64,000 nucleotides of DNA from Trinickia mobilis. GTDB lineage: Bacteria > Pseudomonadota > Gammaproteobacteria > Burkholderiales > Burkholderiaceae. The stretch is taken from NCBI RefSeq assembly GCF_017315705.1, contig NZ_JAFLRF010000002.1:372001-436000 (forward strand), in the 5' to 3' direction. The notes below the pieces were generated by a model, which made no database searches, had not been told where the DNA came from, and was given only the letters and a program-made list of their open reading frames with translations. A program made the position numbers and the translations under genes. Within the stretch, counting starts at the first letter, position 1, and each line of letters opens with the position of its first letter. Positions 44,369 to 52,863 of the stretch are shown here, in pieces.

Positions 44369-45031
44369 TCAACTTCCCGCCTTGGGCTTCACGAACTCGG
44401 CCTGGATGCGGACGTGAACGTCGTCCCCCACGGCCGGATACCACGTCCCGAGACCGAACTGCGAGCGGCTGAAACGCCCCTCGGCCGAGAAGCCGAGCTT
44501 GTCCTCCTTGGTCAGCGGATCGGGTGCGAAACCGTTGAACGTCACGTCGAGAGTGACCGGACGCGTCGTGCCGCGAATCGTCAGGTCTCCTGTCAGTGTC
44601 CCGGTAGCCTCGCCGGTGCGCTGAAAGCGCGTGCTGACGAAGCGGATTTGCGGATAGCGCTCCACATCGAACATATCCGGGCCCTTCACGAGCTTGTCGA
44701 GAATCGGCACGTTCGTATCGACGCTCGCCGCGTCGATCGATGCCGCTACCGTGCTCGCATCGAGACCGCCTGCGTTCCAGTCGAGCGCGGCGCTTGCGCG
44801 ATCGAAGCGTATCGTGAAGCGCGAATACTTCAAGTGGTCGACGTCGAAGATGACGCTCCAATGGTGCGCGTCGAGTTCGTAGTGCCCAAGCGGCACGCGC
44901 GCTTCATTCGCGCTGACCGAGTGCGTGACCACCTGCAACGGCGTGCACCCCGAGAACAGCGCGGCCGTGGCCGCGATTCCCAGGGCCATGGCCCTGCACG
45001 CGGCCGCCTTGCGAATTGCGAGTTGCGTCAT
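44369..45031 (-). CDS. YceI-family lipoprotein
   Basis: A 220-residue exported protein of the YceI lipocalin-like fold, which binds long isoprenoid or fatty chains in the periplasm. The signal peptide ends in a lipobox FSGC (Cys at about residue 29). The mature domain begins HYELDAHHWSVIFDVDHLKYS and continues VPILDKLVKGPDMFDVERYPQIRF and GDLTIRGTTRPVTLDV, all strong family signatures. The start ATG at 45031 is placed by the signal peptide. Confidence 0.92.
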   Translation of the reverse strand: MTQLAIRKAAACRAMALGIAATAALFSGCTPLQVVTHSVSANEARVPLGHYELDAHHWSVIFDVDHLKYSRFTIRFDRASAALDWNAGGLDASTVAASIDAASVDTNVPILDKLVKGPDMFDVERYPQIRFVSTRFQRTGEATGTLTGDLTIRGTTRPVTLDVTFNGFAPDPLTKEDKLGFSAEGRFSRSQFGLGTWYPAVGDDVHVRIQAEFVKPKAGS

Positions 45032-45114
45032 CGTTTTCGGATTCGCGGGTTCGAGATGGATTCAACGTCGATCATGCCGCGTCACGATAGCGCAGATGTA
45101 AGCGCCGCGATAGC

Positions 45115-45132
45115 CGGCGGAAAAACCTCACC
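45115..45132 (+). repeat. Iteron-like copy upstream of the tetR promoter
   Basis: CGGCGGAAAAACCTCACC, close to the origin iteron, ending 26 bp before a TTGACA -35 element. Same orientation as the array. Confidence 0.55.
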
Positions 45133-45158
45133 GCGATAAGGACTAATGCTTCTCGTCG

Positions 45159-45187
45159 TTGACATGGGAGAACGAGCATTCTACCTT
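45159..45187 (+). promoter_or_regulatory. Probable tetR promoter
   Basis: TTGACA (45159-45164), a 17-bp spacer and TACCTT (45182-45187). Transcription would begin near the ATG at 45195, so the mRNA would be nearly leaderless. ATGGG and CCCAT flank the spacer and -10. Confidence 0.6.
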
Positions 45188-45194
45188 GTAGCCC

Positions 45195-45836
45195 ATGACG
45201 ACATCGACCGAACACGCCTCATCGCCGAGCGCTCGCGAGCGCTTGCTCGACGCAGCCGAAGCGCTCATCTACGCGGGCGGCATCCACGCGACGGGCGTGG
45301 ATGCGATCGTTCGCGAATCGGGCACGGCGCGCAAGAGCTTTTACACGCACTTCGAATCGAAAGATGCGCTGGTGGCCGCGGCGCTCGAGAGGCGCGACGA
45401 GCGCTGGATGAACTGGTTCATGCAGGCCGCGAGGAAAACCGGCAACACGCCGCGCGCCCAACTGCTCGGCATGTTCGAGGTGCTGCGCAAATGGTTTGCG
45501 TCCGAGGATTTTCACGGCTGCGCGTTTCTCAATGCGGCCGGCGAGATCGCGGATGCCGCCGATCCGATCCGCGTCGTCTCGCGCAAGCACAAGGCGCGTC
45601 TCTTGAGCTTCATCCGCGAACTGTTCGACGAGTACGCCGCCGCAATCGGTCATGACCGCCGCTACGCGGCCAATCTGTCGCGCCAATGGCTGATCCTGAT
45701 CGACGGCGCGATCGGCGTTGCGCTCGTCAGCGGCGAGCCCGGCGCCGCACGCGATGCGCGCGCCGCGGCCGAGCGGCTGATCGGCGACGAACCCGGATCC
45801 TCGCGCTCGCCGTCCCGGCGCGCGTCGTCACGTTGA
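45195..45836 (+). CDS. TetR-family regulator
   Basis: A 213-residue repressor. The N-terminal HTH (about 10-60) reads RERLLDAAEALIYAGG to TGVDAIVRESGTARKSFYTHFESKDALV, a clear TetR signature; the C-terminal helices form the ligand domain. No ribosome site precedes the ATG, and the promoter lies only a few bases upstream, suggesting leaderless translation. It is followed after 20 nt by a SnoaL-like gene, the likely co-regulated partner. Confidence 0.92.
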   Translation: MTTSTEHASSPSARERLLDAAEALIYAGGIHATGVDAIVRESGTARKSFYTHFESKDALVAAALERRDERWMNWFMQAARKTGNTPRAQLLGMFEVLRKWFASEDFHGCAFLNAAGEIADAADPIRVVSRKHKARLLSFIRELFDEYAAAIGHDRRYAANLSRQWLILIDGAIGVALVSGEPGAARDARAAAERLIGDEPGSSRSPSRRASSR

Positions 45837-45856
45837 CTCATCGATAGGAGAATCGC

Positions 45857-46336
45857 ATGTCCGCCGCCCCCGAATCCCGTCCGCCGCTTCCGCCGTTCAC
45901 GCGCGAAACCGCGATCCAGAAAGTCCGCGCAGCCGAAGACGGCTGGAATACTCGCGACCCTGAGCGCGTGTCGCTCGCTTATACGCCGCAAAGCGTCTGG
46001 CGCAATCGCGCGGAGTTCGTCACGGGGCGCGCCGAGATCGTCCAGTTCCTGAGCCGCAAGTGGGCGAAGGAACTGGATTACCGGCTGATCAAGGAACTGT
46101 GGGCTTATACCGAGAACCGCATCGCCGTGCGTTTCGCTTACGAGTGGCACGACGATTCGGGCAACTGGTTTCGTTCGTACGGCAACGAGAATTGGGAATT
46201 CGACGAGCACGGGCTGATGGCGCGGCGTTTTGCGTGCATCAACGACCTGCCGATCCGAGAGGCCGATCGCCTCTATCGCTGGCCGCTCGGACGCCGTCCC
46301 GACGACCATCCCGGCCTGTCCGATCTCGGACTCTGA
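45857..46336 (+). CDS. DUF1348 (SnoaL/NTF2-like) protein
   Basis: A 159-residue protein with the DUF1348 layout: [63 protein letters not shown] and the tail [19 protein letters not shown]. The fold has a small cone-shaped pocket but no known reaction. An AGGAG precedes the ATG at 45857 and the gap from tetR is 20 nt, so both are probably one operon. Confidence 0.92.
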   Translation: MSAAPESRPPLPPFTRETAIQKVRAAEDGWNTRDPERVSLAYTPQSVWRNRAEFVTGRAEIVQFLSRKWAKELDYRLIKELWAYTENRIAVRFAYEWHDDSGNWFRSYGNENWEFDEHGLMARRFACINDLPIREADRLYRWPLGRRPDDHPGLSDLGL

Positions 46337-46505
46337 CCCGCTTGTCCGCCACCCCGCACGACAGGCTGCGCGCGTGCGCCGCGCGAGTCTGTCCATCCGA
46401 GCAAGCCCTCCATACGCCGCGTCATTTCGTTGAGGTAGAGTGCGCGACGGGCAGTCTTATTCAAGACAAATACTGCTTTGGCCAGAAGCCGATATCGGAG
46501 CGGAC

Positions 46506-46973
46506 ATGCGGTTTGGGGTGGGAGCGAAAAGAGCGGCGCGCGGGTGCGCGCTACTGCTGGCGTTGACCGGATTGACGGCTTCGAGCGCCGACGCTGCGGA
46601 TTGGTGCGGCGGCGGCATCTGGGTCGATGCGATGATCGGGTCGCAACACATCCATCCGAAGCAACAGTTTGAAGACTTCAATCCGGGGCTCGGCGTCGAG
46701 TGCTGGCTCAATGGCCAGTGGGCGCTGACCGCGGGCGGCTATCGCAATTCGCTGTCGCGGCCGTCGTGGTACGGCGGAGGCGTATGGGCGCCCGAGTTCG
46801 CGCATTGGGGCTTCGTGCGGCTTGCCGTGATGGGCGGCATCATCTCGGGCTACAACTACGGCGACTGGGGTCTGGGCCGCAATCACACGATCGGCCCGGT
46901 GGCTGCGCCGATCGTGATGGTCGACTACAGCATAGTAGAAGGCACGTTCGACTGGGTTAAAAGCAACAGCTGA
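46506..46973 (+). CDS. Exported hypothetical protein, 155 aa
   Basis: An N-terminal signal peptide (about residues 1-30, ending ASSADA|ADW) precedes a glycine- and aromatic-rich mature part with GSQHIHPKQQFEDFNPGLGVECW, GGYRNSLSRPSWYGGGVW and a terminal VMVDYSIVEGTFDWV. The pattern of alternating aromatic strands and NPGLGVE suggests a small outer-membrane beta-barrel, perhaps similar to phage- or lipid-A-related barrel proteins. No family is assigned with confidence. Start set by the signal peptide. Confidence 0.75.
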   Translation: MRFGVGAKRAARGCALLLALTGLTASSADAADWCGGGIWVDAMIGSQHIHPKQQFEDFNPGLGVECWLNGQWALTAGGYRNSLSRPSWYGGGVWAPEFAHWGFVRLAVMGGIISGYNYGDWGLGRNHTIGPVAAPIVMVDYSIVEGTFDWVKSNS

Positions 46974-47369
46974 CGTATTAACGACGTTCATTGATAAGTT
47001 GGCGAGTGCAGTAGGTCTTGTATGCCGCATCAAGTTGCTCGTGGCGCGGATCTACTACCTGTAACGACGGGTTTTATCCGGCGCCGTAGCGAATCCAAAC
47101 GTAGTGGAGGCGTGGCCGTGCTGCCCCAACCACTTGGCATCCCACGCACCTGGGTACAGAGTCAAAGTTCGGGAATGGCACAACGGCAGGTACTACGCGC
47201 GCAGCCGGTGTGTTTGATCTTTTACGTATTGTGCGGTGGGGCAGAGGGAACCCAGGGGCATACCGCGGTCACGTAAAATGGCGTAGCCACGCTCACCGGC
47301 AGGAGTCGTGCCGGTGGCGGCGTCCAACCCAGCGATATCCGGTCAACCTCTCGGGTAATCAAAGAACTC
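46974..47369. other. Intergenic region, nothing recognised
   Basis: About 400 bp of mixed composition with short open frames that lack ribosome sites. No RNA gene, repeat or known element seen. A short minor frame ending YYARSRCV at about 47210-47217 has no recognised family. Confidence 0.4.
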
Positions 47370-48251
47370 GTGATCAGCAACGAAAAAGAACAAGTGCATC
47401 TGGCGCACGCCTATGACGAGGCACGCGGCTATCTCGCCATGAGCCCACACGCCCAAGCGCAGTCCTCCTGGCTGAAGAGCATTCGAGACGACCGGGACAC
47501 GCGGACGTTCTTCGCGGGGGAGGCGATCCGGAGCACCACGGGTTTTGCGGTTGCCGTGGCCGCGCTGGTGGCTAAAGCCTACGTCGTCTGCGTCGAAAGC
47601 GGCGAAGAGGCACTGGCGCCGACGGTCAAACAGGTCGAAGGCCTGAAGGCCAGCGCCAGCGCGTTGGCGTCTAAGCTGGAGTCGGCCGGCGGGTGGGTCG
47701 TTCCCGACGCGCGACGGTCGGAGTTTCGCGAGCCCTTGCGCCGCCTGGCGTCGGCGCCGTCGACCCTGGCGCCCCGTGCGGTGGGTCGCCCGCCCCTGCT
47801 CAAGCGGCGGCAATTCGTCCTGTCGCTCGCCGAGTCGCTGTACGAGTTGAGCGCCACGTTCCCTATCAAGCTGCTGATGATTGCGGCCATCAAGGGATGG
47901 GAGGACACGGGCGAGCGGCAGATTCGCGACATTCTGACCGAAACCGTCAGATCCTCGATTGCCTCGACGGTGCGCGCGCGGCGTGCGGCGCAGGTTGGAT
48001 ATGAGAATGCCACCTTTGCGCTGCTCAACCGTGTCAAGGTGGCTCCCCCGACGCTGGTCGCCGCCAAGCGAACCGACACGCGCAGCGACGCCGAAAAGAT
48101 CGCCGCTGGGCTCGAGCTGTTTCGCAGCCTCACGGACCCGACGGCGTCGATCTTGATGGTCGACGCCGTGCGCGGCATCGCTGACGAGCTCGGTATCTTG
48201 CCTGAGGCGCAGACCGAAGCCGACGGCGGAAATGGCAGCGTTTCGGAGTGA
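47370..48251 (+). CDS. Unrecognised protein, 293 aa
   Basis: No family recognised. The protein is mostly helical: an N-terminal region with YDEARGYLAMSPHAQAQSSW, an Ala/Val-rich hydrophobic helix (about 58-75, TGFAVAVAALVAKAYVV) that might insert in a membrane, then helices with FVLSLAESLYELSATFPIKLLMI and a C-terminal LTDPTASILMVDAVRGIADELGIL. The start is a GTG at 47370 with only a weak ribosome site. It opens an accessory segment that lacks core neighbours. Confidence 0.6.
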   Translation: MISNEKEQVHLAHAYDEARGYLAMSPHAQAQSSWLKSIRDDRDTRTFFAGEAIRSTTGFAVAVAALVAKAYVVCVESGEEALAPTVKQVEGLKASASALASKLESAGGWVVPDARRSEFREPLRRLASAPSTLAPRAVGRPPLLKRRQFVLSLAESLYELSATFPIKLLMIAAIKGWEDTGERQIRDILTETVRSSIASTVRARRAAQVGYENATFALLNRVKVAPPTLVAAKRTDTRSDAEKIAAGLELFRSLTDPTASILMVDAVRGIADELGILPEAQTEADGGNGSVSE

Positions 48252-48356
48252 ATTTCCGCCGGCGCGAATTCGCCGCCGGGCGGCAGGTTTTTCGTAGCAG
48301 CAAACGCGGGGCGGTCGCCGACCATAGCGTCCATCTTGACCACCCTGAGAAGTCGC

Positions 48357-48746
48357 ATGGACGCAGAACTCAGCAAAAAGAACCGAGCCGCATTTACTGC
48401 CATTCTGGATCGCATTCCCGGCAATAGCGCCGCGTGTCAGCGGGCGCGCATGCTCGCCGCGATGCGCCAGTTTGAAGAAGTCACGACGCTCGAGGCCATG
48501 CGCTTCCTGGACGTCTACGATCCGCGACCGCGCGTCTATGAATTGCGCCGCGAGGGATACTGGATTCGCACGACCTACGCGATGCAGCCGACCGAAAGCG
48601 GAGTGGTACATGCCGTCGGTGCCTACTCGCTCGCGGAACACAACAGCGCGCTTACGCGACCCTCACGAAACGAAGGGTGGATGCAAATGGCACTTCCGTG
48701 GAGTCCGGCATCCCTCGAAGGCTGGGTGGCGAGCGCCCCTGCATGA
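48357..48746 (+). CDS. Small HTH-domain protein (HTH_39-like)
   Basis: A 129-residue protein with a winged-helix-like part: FEEVTTLEAMRFLDVYDPRPRVYELRREGYWIRTTYAM (about 40-77), which resembles the HTH_39 domain common in phages and integrative elements. No catalytic motif. It supports mobile or phage-derived origin of this segment. The ATG at 48357 follows a weak GAGA. Confidence 0.65.
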   Translation: MDAELSKKNRAAFTAILDRIPGNSAACQRARMLAAMRQFEEVTTLEAMRFLDVYDPRPRVYELRREGYWIRTTYAMQPTESGVVHAVGAYSLAEHNSALTRPSRNEGWMQMALPWSPASLEGWVASAPA

Positions 48747-49164
48747 CGTCGGCCCCGACCCGTGAACTTCTCTTTGTGCCGGGGCGGTATCTCGGGCCAT
48801 TTACGGGCCTGGAGTAGCGCACGACGGATGACTACGCTCATTCTCAGCAATGTGAGCGTGCCGAAGCACCAGCAAGCCAACGTCGGGTCTTCCTCCTGCC
48901 GCCCGACGGCGAATTTCATGGTCGTTGGAGGGTGATGCGAGGCACTCACTCAGGTGGGACGGCTCGCACCAAGCGAAGCTCGGTGCCGAGCATGGCGCGC
49001 CGCGAAGCATTGACACGCTTATCGTCGCCAAGGCGGCGGGCATCCGAAGTGCGTTCCGCGCGGCATATTTGCATGAGCCACACTGCGGCAGAGCCGGATC
49101 AAAACTACTGAACATTGGCGGTAATGTTCAGTAGCGGGAAAAAGATCACAAAAACTGTCTAAAA
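48747..49164. other. Intergenic region with a 12-bp inverted repeat
   Basis: No gene. CTACTGAACATT (49105-49116) and AATGTTCAGTAG (49123-49134) form a perfect 12-bp inverted repeat with a 6-nt centre, 30 bp before the PIN-like gene. It could be an operator or an RNA hairpin in its leader. Confidence 0.6.
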
Positions 49165-50415
49165 ATGATCCGGCGTATGGAAGAATCGGCTGCATTTCCA
49201 TTACCGTGCATGCGCTATATGGACCAGGCAATTCTCGACGACCTTCAGCATGGCCGGATAGGGGCGATCGCGCTCGACACCGAAGTATTCGACGCGAAAC
49301 AGCTCAATCTGGAAACGGGGCTGCTGAAGCGAGTCGCACAGTTTGTCGACAGCGAAATCACCGTGTTGCTGCCCGATGTAGTCGCCAGCGAGGTCGAGGC
49401 CCATCTGAGGCAGGCCGCAAGCGAAGCGCAGGGCAAGCTCAAGCGCGCGATGCGTCTGATGGAGCAGGCGCAGCTGCTGTCGCTGGTCGATGGCGCGACG
49501 CCGGCGAAGCAGCTACTCGAGCGGATCGCCGAACCGGCGGCCGCAACCGAAGTGGCGAGCGAGCGCCTGGCGGCCTGGATCGAACGCTCGGGCGCCGTGG
49601 TCCTCCACGCCGGCGAACATGTGACGCTGGATCAGGTCCTGCTCCGGTACTTCGATGCGAAGCCGCCTTTTGCGGCAAGCGGTCCGAAGAAGAATGAGTT
49701 TCCGGATGCGGTCGCGCTGCTGACGCTTGAAGGGTGGGCCGAACAGCAGCAGCGCAAGGTGCTGGTAGTCTCAAACGATCCCGACTGGGTCCGGTACTGC
49801 GCAACGAGCCCGGGACTCGTCGTGGTTCGCGATCTCGCGGACGCGCTGGGTGCGTTCCAGGGCGAGACCGCGCGTTATGCGTGCCGCTGGGTGTGTGAGT
49901 CGCTGGCCCTGGGCGGGGTATCCCGCGTACGCGATCCGCTCAACCTGGAAGCGGCCCTGCTGTACGCGCTGCAGATGCATAGCGAGCGGATCGAATTCGC
50001 GATCGAGGCGGACTCGCAGTTCTACTTCCAGGAAGACACGGTAGAGCCAGACTTTGAGGACGTCGAGCTGCCCGATCCCGTGAAGGCGGAAGAGTTGTTC
50101 GAAGCGGTGGACTATGGGAAAGGGTACGTGGTGCTGCAGGTCGAAGGCACGGCACGCGCCCGTGTCGCGAGCTACTTCAAGTTCCAGCGCTACTACTCAT
50201 CGGACGGCGATTACCTTCCGATGGGTCATGGCTCAGTCGTGCGAAATGAGCAGATCCGGTTCCGCGCGCTCGTAACGCTCACCGGCGATATCCCGGCCCG
50301 CATGGCAGTAGATGAAGTCGAGATCCTGACCGGACTCCATCACATGGAGCTTGGCACGATCGGGCCTGACTGGCTCGGCGACCCCGACCATTCTGATGCG
50401 GGCGATACGGAGTGA
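49165..50415 (+). CDS. PIN-like domain nuclease protein (DUF4935 type)
   Basis: A 416-residue protein. The N-terminal 210 residues fit a PIN-like fold: IALDTEVFDA (first acid, about 36), LLPDVVASEVEAHL (about 71-84), KNEFPDAVALLTLEGWA (about 177-193, acids) and VLVVSNDPDW (about 202). These are the spaced acids of metal-dependent RNases. The C-terminal half (about 250-400) is beta-rich with no family seen. Such proteins occur in defence or toxin settings, but no antitoxin-like gene is adjacent. Start ATG 49165; 49177 is an alternative. Confidence 0.75.
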   Translation: MIRRMEESAAFPLPCMRYMDQAILDDLQHGRIGAIALDTEVFDAKQLNLETGLLKRVAQFVDSEITVLLPDVVASEVEAHLRQAASEAQGKLKRAMRLMEQAQLLSLVDGATPAKQLLERIAEPAAATEVASERLAAWIERSGAVVLHAGEHVTLDQVLLRYFDAKPPFAASGPKKNEFPDAVALLTLEGWAEQQQRKVLVVSNDPDWVRYCATSPGLVVVRDLADALGAFQGETARYACRWVCESLALGGVSRVRDPLNLEAALLYALQMHSERIEFAIEADSQFYFQEDTVEPDFEDVELPDPVKAEELFEAVDYGKGYVVLQVEGTARARVASYFKFQRYYSSDGDYLPMGHGSVVRNEQIRFRALVTLTGDIPARMAVDEVEILTGLHHMELGTIGPDWLGDPDHSDAGDTE

Positions 50416-50479
50416 GTGCAGTGTCGCAGGACGGCCGCGGACGCGAGCCGTCGTGGACGAACCTCAAGGCAAAAACGGT

Positions 50480-50968
50480 ATGACGGGCTGGCAGGATTTT
50501 GCGGTGGTGATGCTGTCGTCGGCCGGTGTGAGCGTTGTCTTGACACCTGCGTTGGTCTGGCTGTTGCACACCTGGATCGGTGAGCGCGTGCGCGGGGCGA
50601 TCCAGGCCGAGTACGCGGAAAAGCTCGAAAGCCTGAGAGCACAGCTGCAGGCCGATGCAGCGCTGAAGCTGGAAACCTACAGGGCGACGCTGAAAGGGCA
50701 AGGCGACGCCGAGCTGGAGAAGCTGCGCGCGTCCCTGGCGATCGCCGAACCGGGAACAACGAAGCTTTCCAACGGTTCAAACAGCAGTGAAAGCGATGCC
50801 GTTGAATTCGCGTCCGCAGGTACCCGCGCAGAACTGGAACGGCGGAGACGATCCAGCAATCCTGGCGGGCATCGGTGGAATCGTAGAAGCAATACGGCGC
50901 TGCCACCCGACCGCGCGGCTCGAACCATTATCCAGCAAGGCTCTCCCGTTCCTCTGCGAACTGCGTGA
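50480..50968 (+). CDS. Membrane-anchored coiled-coil protein, possibly truncated
   Basis: A 162-residue protein with one membrane helix (about 5-28, FAVVMLSSAGVSVVLTPALVWLL) and a coiled coil (about 30-95, EYAEKLESLRAQLQADAALKLETY). Similar proteins continue as a long cytosolic helical domain; here the sequence after about residue 95 becomes Ser/Arg-rich and unlike that family, so the 3' part may be frameshifted or replaced. It begins 65 nt after the PIN-like gene and may form one unit with it. Confidence 0.6.
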   Translation: MTGWQDFAVVMLSSAGVSVVLTPALVWLLHTWIGERVRGAIQAEYAEKLESLRAQLQADAALKLETYRATLKGQGDAELEKLRASLAIAEPGTTKLSNGSNSSESDAVEFASAGTRAELERRRRSSNPGGHRWNRRSNTALPPDRAARTIIQQGSPVPLRTA

Positions 50969-51294
50969 CCGCGAAGTGGCACATTTACCGTCGCGACGGT
51001 AACAAAAGTATTGCGGTCTACGTTAATACGCGAATCTTTCGCGACACTCGAACAACATATCAAGGACTACCTATCGATGCATCTCGAAGCAATCCCGTAC
51101 TGCGGCGACGGAATCGGGCATGGGGAAGCGTAGTGATCCGATTTGGTTTTGCCGACACCCCTTGGTCCGTCGCGACAGCCGGGAAAAGTCAATACTTCTT
51201 GAGCATTTTCGCTGATCAGAATTATAAAAATAAACGACTCGCATGGGGCGTTGTAAATATCTCTAAATATCAGGTCATACGCGGCTATATCTGA
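50965..51294 (+). CDS. Unrecognised small protein, 109 aa
   Basis: A GTG overlaps the preceding stop (GTGA), so it may be translationally coupled. The content is AT-richer than the neighbours and contains RDTRTTYQGLPID and SIFADQNYKNKRLAWGVVNISK. No family is recognised and no membrane span is seen. Base composition unlike neighbours suggests acquired DNA. Low confidence that it is a gene. Confidence 0.35.
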   Translation: MTAKWHIYRRDGNKSIAVYVNTRIFRDTRTTYQGLPIDASRSNPVLRRRNRAWGSVVIRFGFADTPWSVATAGKSQYFLSIFADQNYKNKRLAWGVVNISKYQVIRGYI

Positions 51295-51683
51295 AGAAGA
51301 CAATGCTGACCTATAAACGCCATATTCAGATATGAACAGGCGCGGCTGCGCTGCGTCCTGGCTGCGCTGTGTCCTTGATTGAGTGCTAATTCAGACATGG
51401 CGTGCGCCCCAGATCGGCCCGGCCCCCGCCGATCAAGGCTTACATGGCCCCCGCACTGGCAGGGGCGACGGCAAGGCGTTGACTCAATACTCAGGCTAAA
51501 TAAACACACAAATCAAAAATGTACGCCGCATATTGCAATTGAAAATTGTGCGGTTATGATGACGTCTCTGTAAGGATTTCCTGAACGTTTGATTTGCAAA
51601 GGCAAAGGAAATGTTTGCCGCCATTTGCCGCGAAGACGGTAATTAATGCTCGCGGCGCAGACGGACTAAATCGAGGAGACGAC
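51295..51683. other. Intergenic, AT-rich, nothing coding seen
   Basis: About 390 bp. It holds CCTTGATTGAGTGC (about 51373) and TTGACTCAATACTCAGG (about 51478), a loose inverted relation. The part 51500-51650 is AT-rich and probably carries the promoter for the small gene at 51684. Confidence 0.4.
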
Positions 51684-51881
51684 ATGCTGAGTCCCCATGA
51701 ATTCGCCACCTTAATGCTCATCAAGGACGCGCCGGATCGGATCGGACTGGACCGCGCCGAACTCGACACGCTGCTGGAACGTCAGCTCATAACACTGGAA
51801 CGTCTCGCGTCGGGCCACCGACGTCCTCATGTCACAAGCGAAGGCGCTTCCATTCTCAAAGCTGTCGCGCGTAGGCGCTAG
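51684..51881 (+). CDS. Small conserved protein, 65 aa
   Basis: A short cytosolic protein with a winged-helix-like pattern: FATLMLIKDAPDRIGLDRAELDTLLERQLI, then LASGHRRPHVTSEGASILKAV. Preceded by GAGGAG at the right distance. Similar proteins are common in Burkholderia genomes and are sometimes mis-named. May be a small DNA-binding regulator; no partner is known. Confidence 0.75.
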   Translation: MLSPHEFATLMLIKDAPDRIGLDRAELDTLLERQLITLERLASGHRRPHVTSEGASILKAVARRR

Positions 51882-52123
51882 GGAATTGCGGCGCGTGTCG
51901 CTGCAGCACGTGGCGAGTGCGCCGACGAAGAAGTAAGCGAAGTAGCTTTTGTTGGACTTTAATGTGTAGTGCCTCTTGCTGTAACGACCCTCCGAAGTAT
52001 TCGCGACGCATGCTGCCTGGCAGGCGTCCTTGCACTTCGGTCCATCCATCATCGTCATTCGCCGCGCGACATCCGGTCGATCGGGGTTTCGCGCGGCGGA
52101 CTGCATCTTGAGGAATTTCAATA

Positions 52124-52693
52124 ATGGCTCTATCGAGTCCCGAGCAAATCGCCGCATCGCAGAAGGCCAGCCTCGACGCATTCTTCGGATTGACCGGCAA
52201 GGTCTTCGAAGGCGTCGAAAATCTGCTTGCGCTGAACGTGCAGGTCGTCAAGTCTACGCTGGCGGAATCGCACGAGAACCTGACGAAGACGCCCGGCACA
52301 ACAGACCCGCAGCAGTGGTTCACGCTGCAAGCCGGTTTCACCGCGCCTTTCGCGGAGAAATCACTGTCATACGGCCGTCAACTCTTCGACATCGCGTCAA
52401 CTACGCAGGCTGAGGTCGCGCAACTCGCACAGACGCAGTACGAACGGTATAACGCACGCATGCAGGAATTCATCGAGGAAGCGACGAAGAGTGCTCCCGC
52501 GGGTTCCGAAGCGGCGATCGCCGCGTGGAAGTCCGCGATCAGCGCCACCACCACGCTGTGCGAATCGCTGCAGAAGACGGGGCAGCAGGCCGTGGAAATG
52601 GCCGGGACCAATCTCGAAGCCGTCACGGCCTCAGCGTCCAAGGCCGCCAAACGTAGTGCCACCGAGTCGGCTGCCGTAGCCGTGAGCGCGTAG
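52124..52693 (+). CDS. phaP: Phasin (PHA granule-associated protein)
   Basis: A 189-residue amphipathic helical protein coating polyhydroxyalkanoate granules. LSSPEQIAASQKASLDAFFGLTGKVFEGVENLLALNVQVVKSTL is the classic N-terminus, followed by helical stretches ending in an Ala/Ser-rich tail. It lies 170 nt upstream of phaB. A TTGAGGAA-type ribosome site precedes the ATG. Confidence 0.95.
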   Translation: MALSSPEQIAASQKASLDAFFGLTGKVFEGVENLLALNVQVVKSTLAESHENLTKTPGTTDPQQWFTLQAGFTAPFAEKSLSYGRQLFDIASTTQAEVAQLAQTQYERYNARMQEFIEEATKSAPAGSEAAIAAWKSAISATTTLCESLQKTGQQAVEMAGTNLEAVTASASKAAKRSATESAAVAVSA

Positions 52694-52863
52694 CACTAAG
52701 ACTCACGCGGGCAGCGATGCCCGCGTTATCGGTTCCATACTTATATGTAGGATTCCTTTTATTCAATGCGGGTAAGAGTCCGGCATTTCAATGCATCCAA
52801 TTTTTCACTGAAGGCAGTGTTGCTCCAGACGAGCACGCCGCCGGTATTTGTGAGGACGATTCG

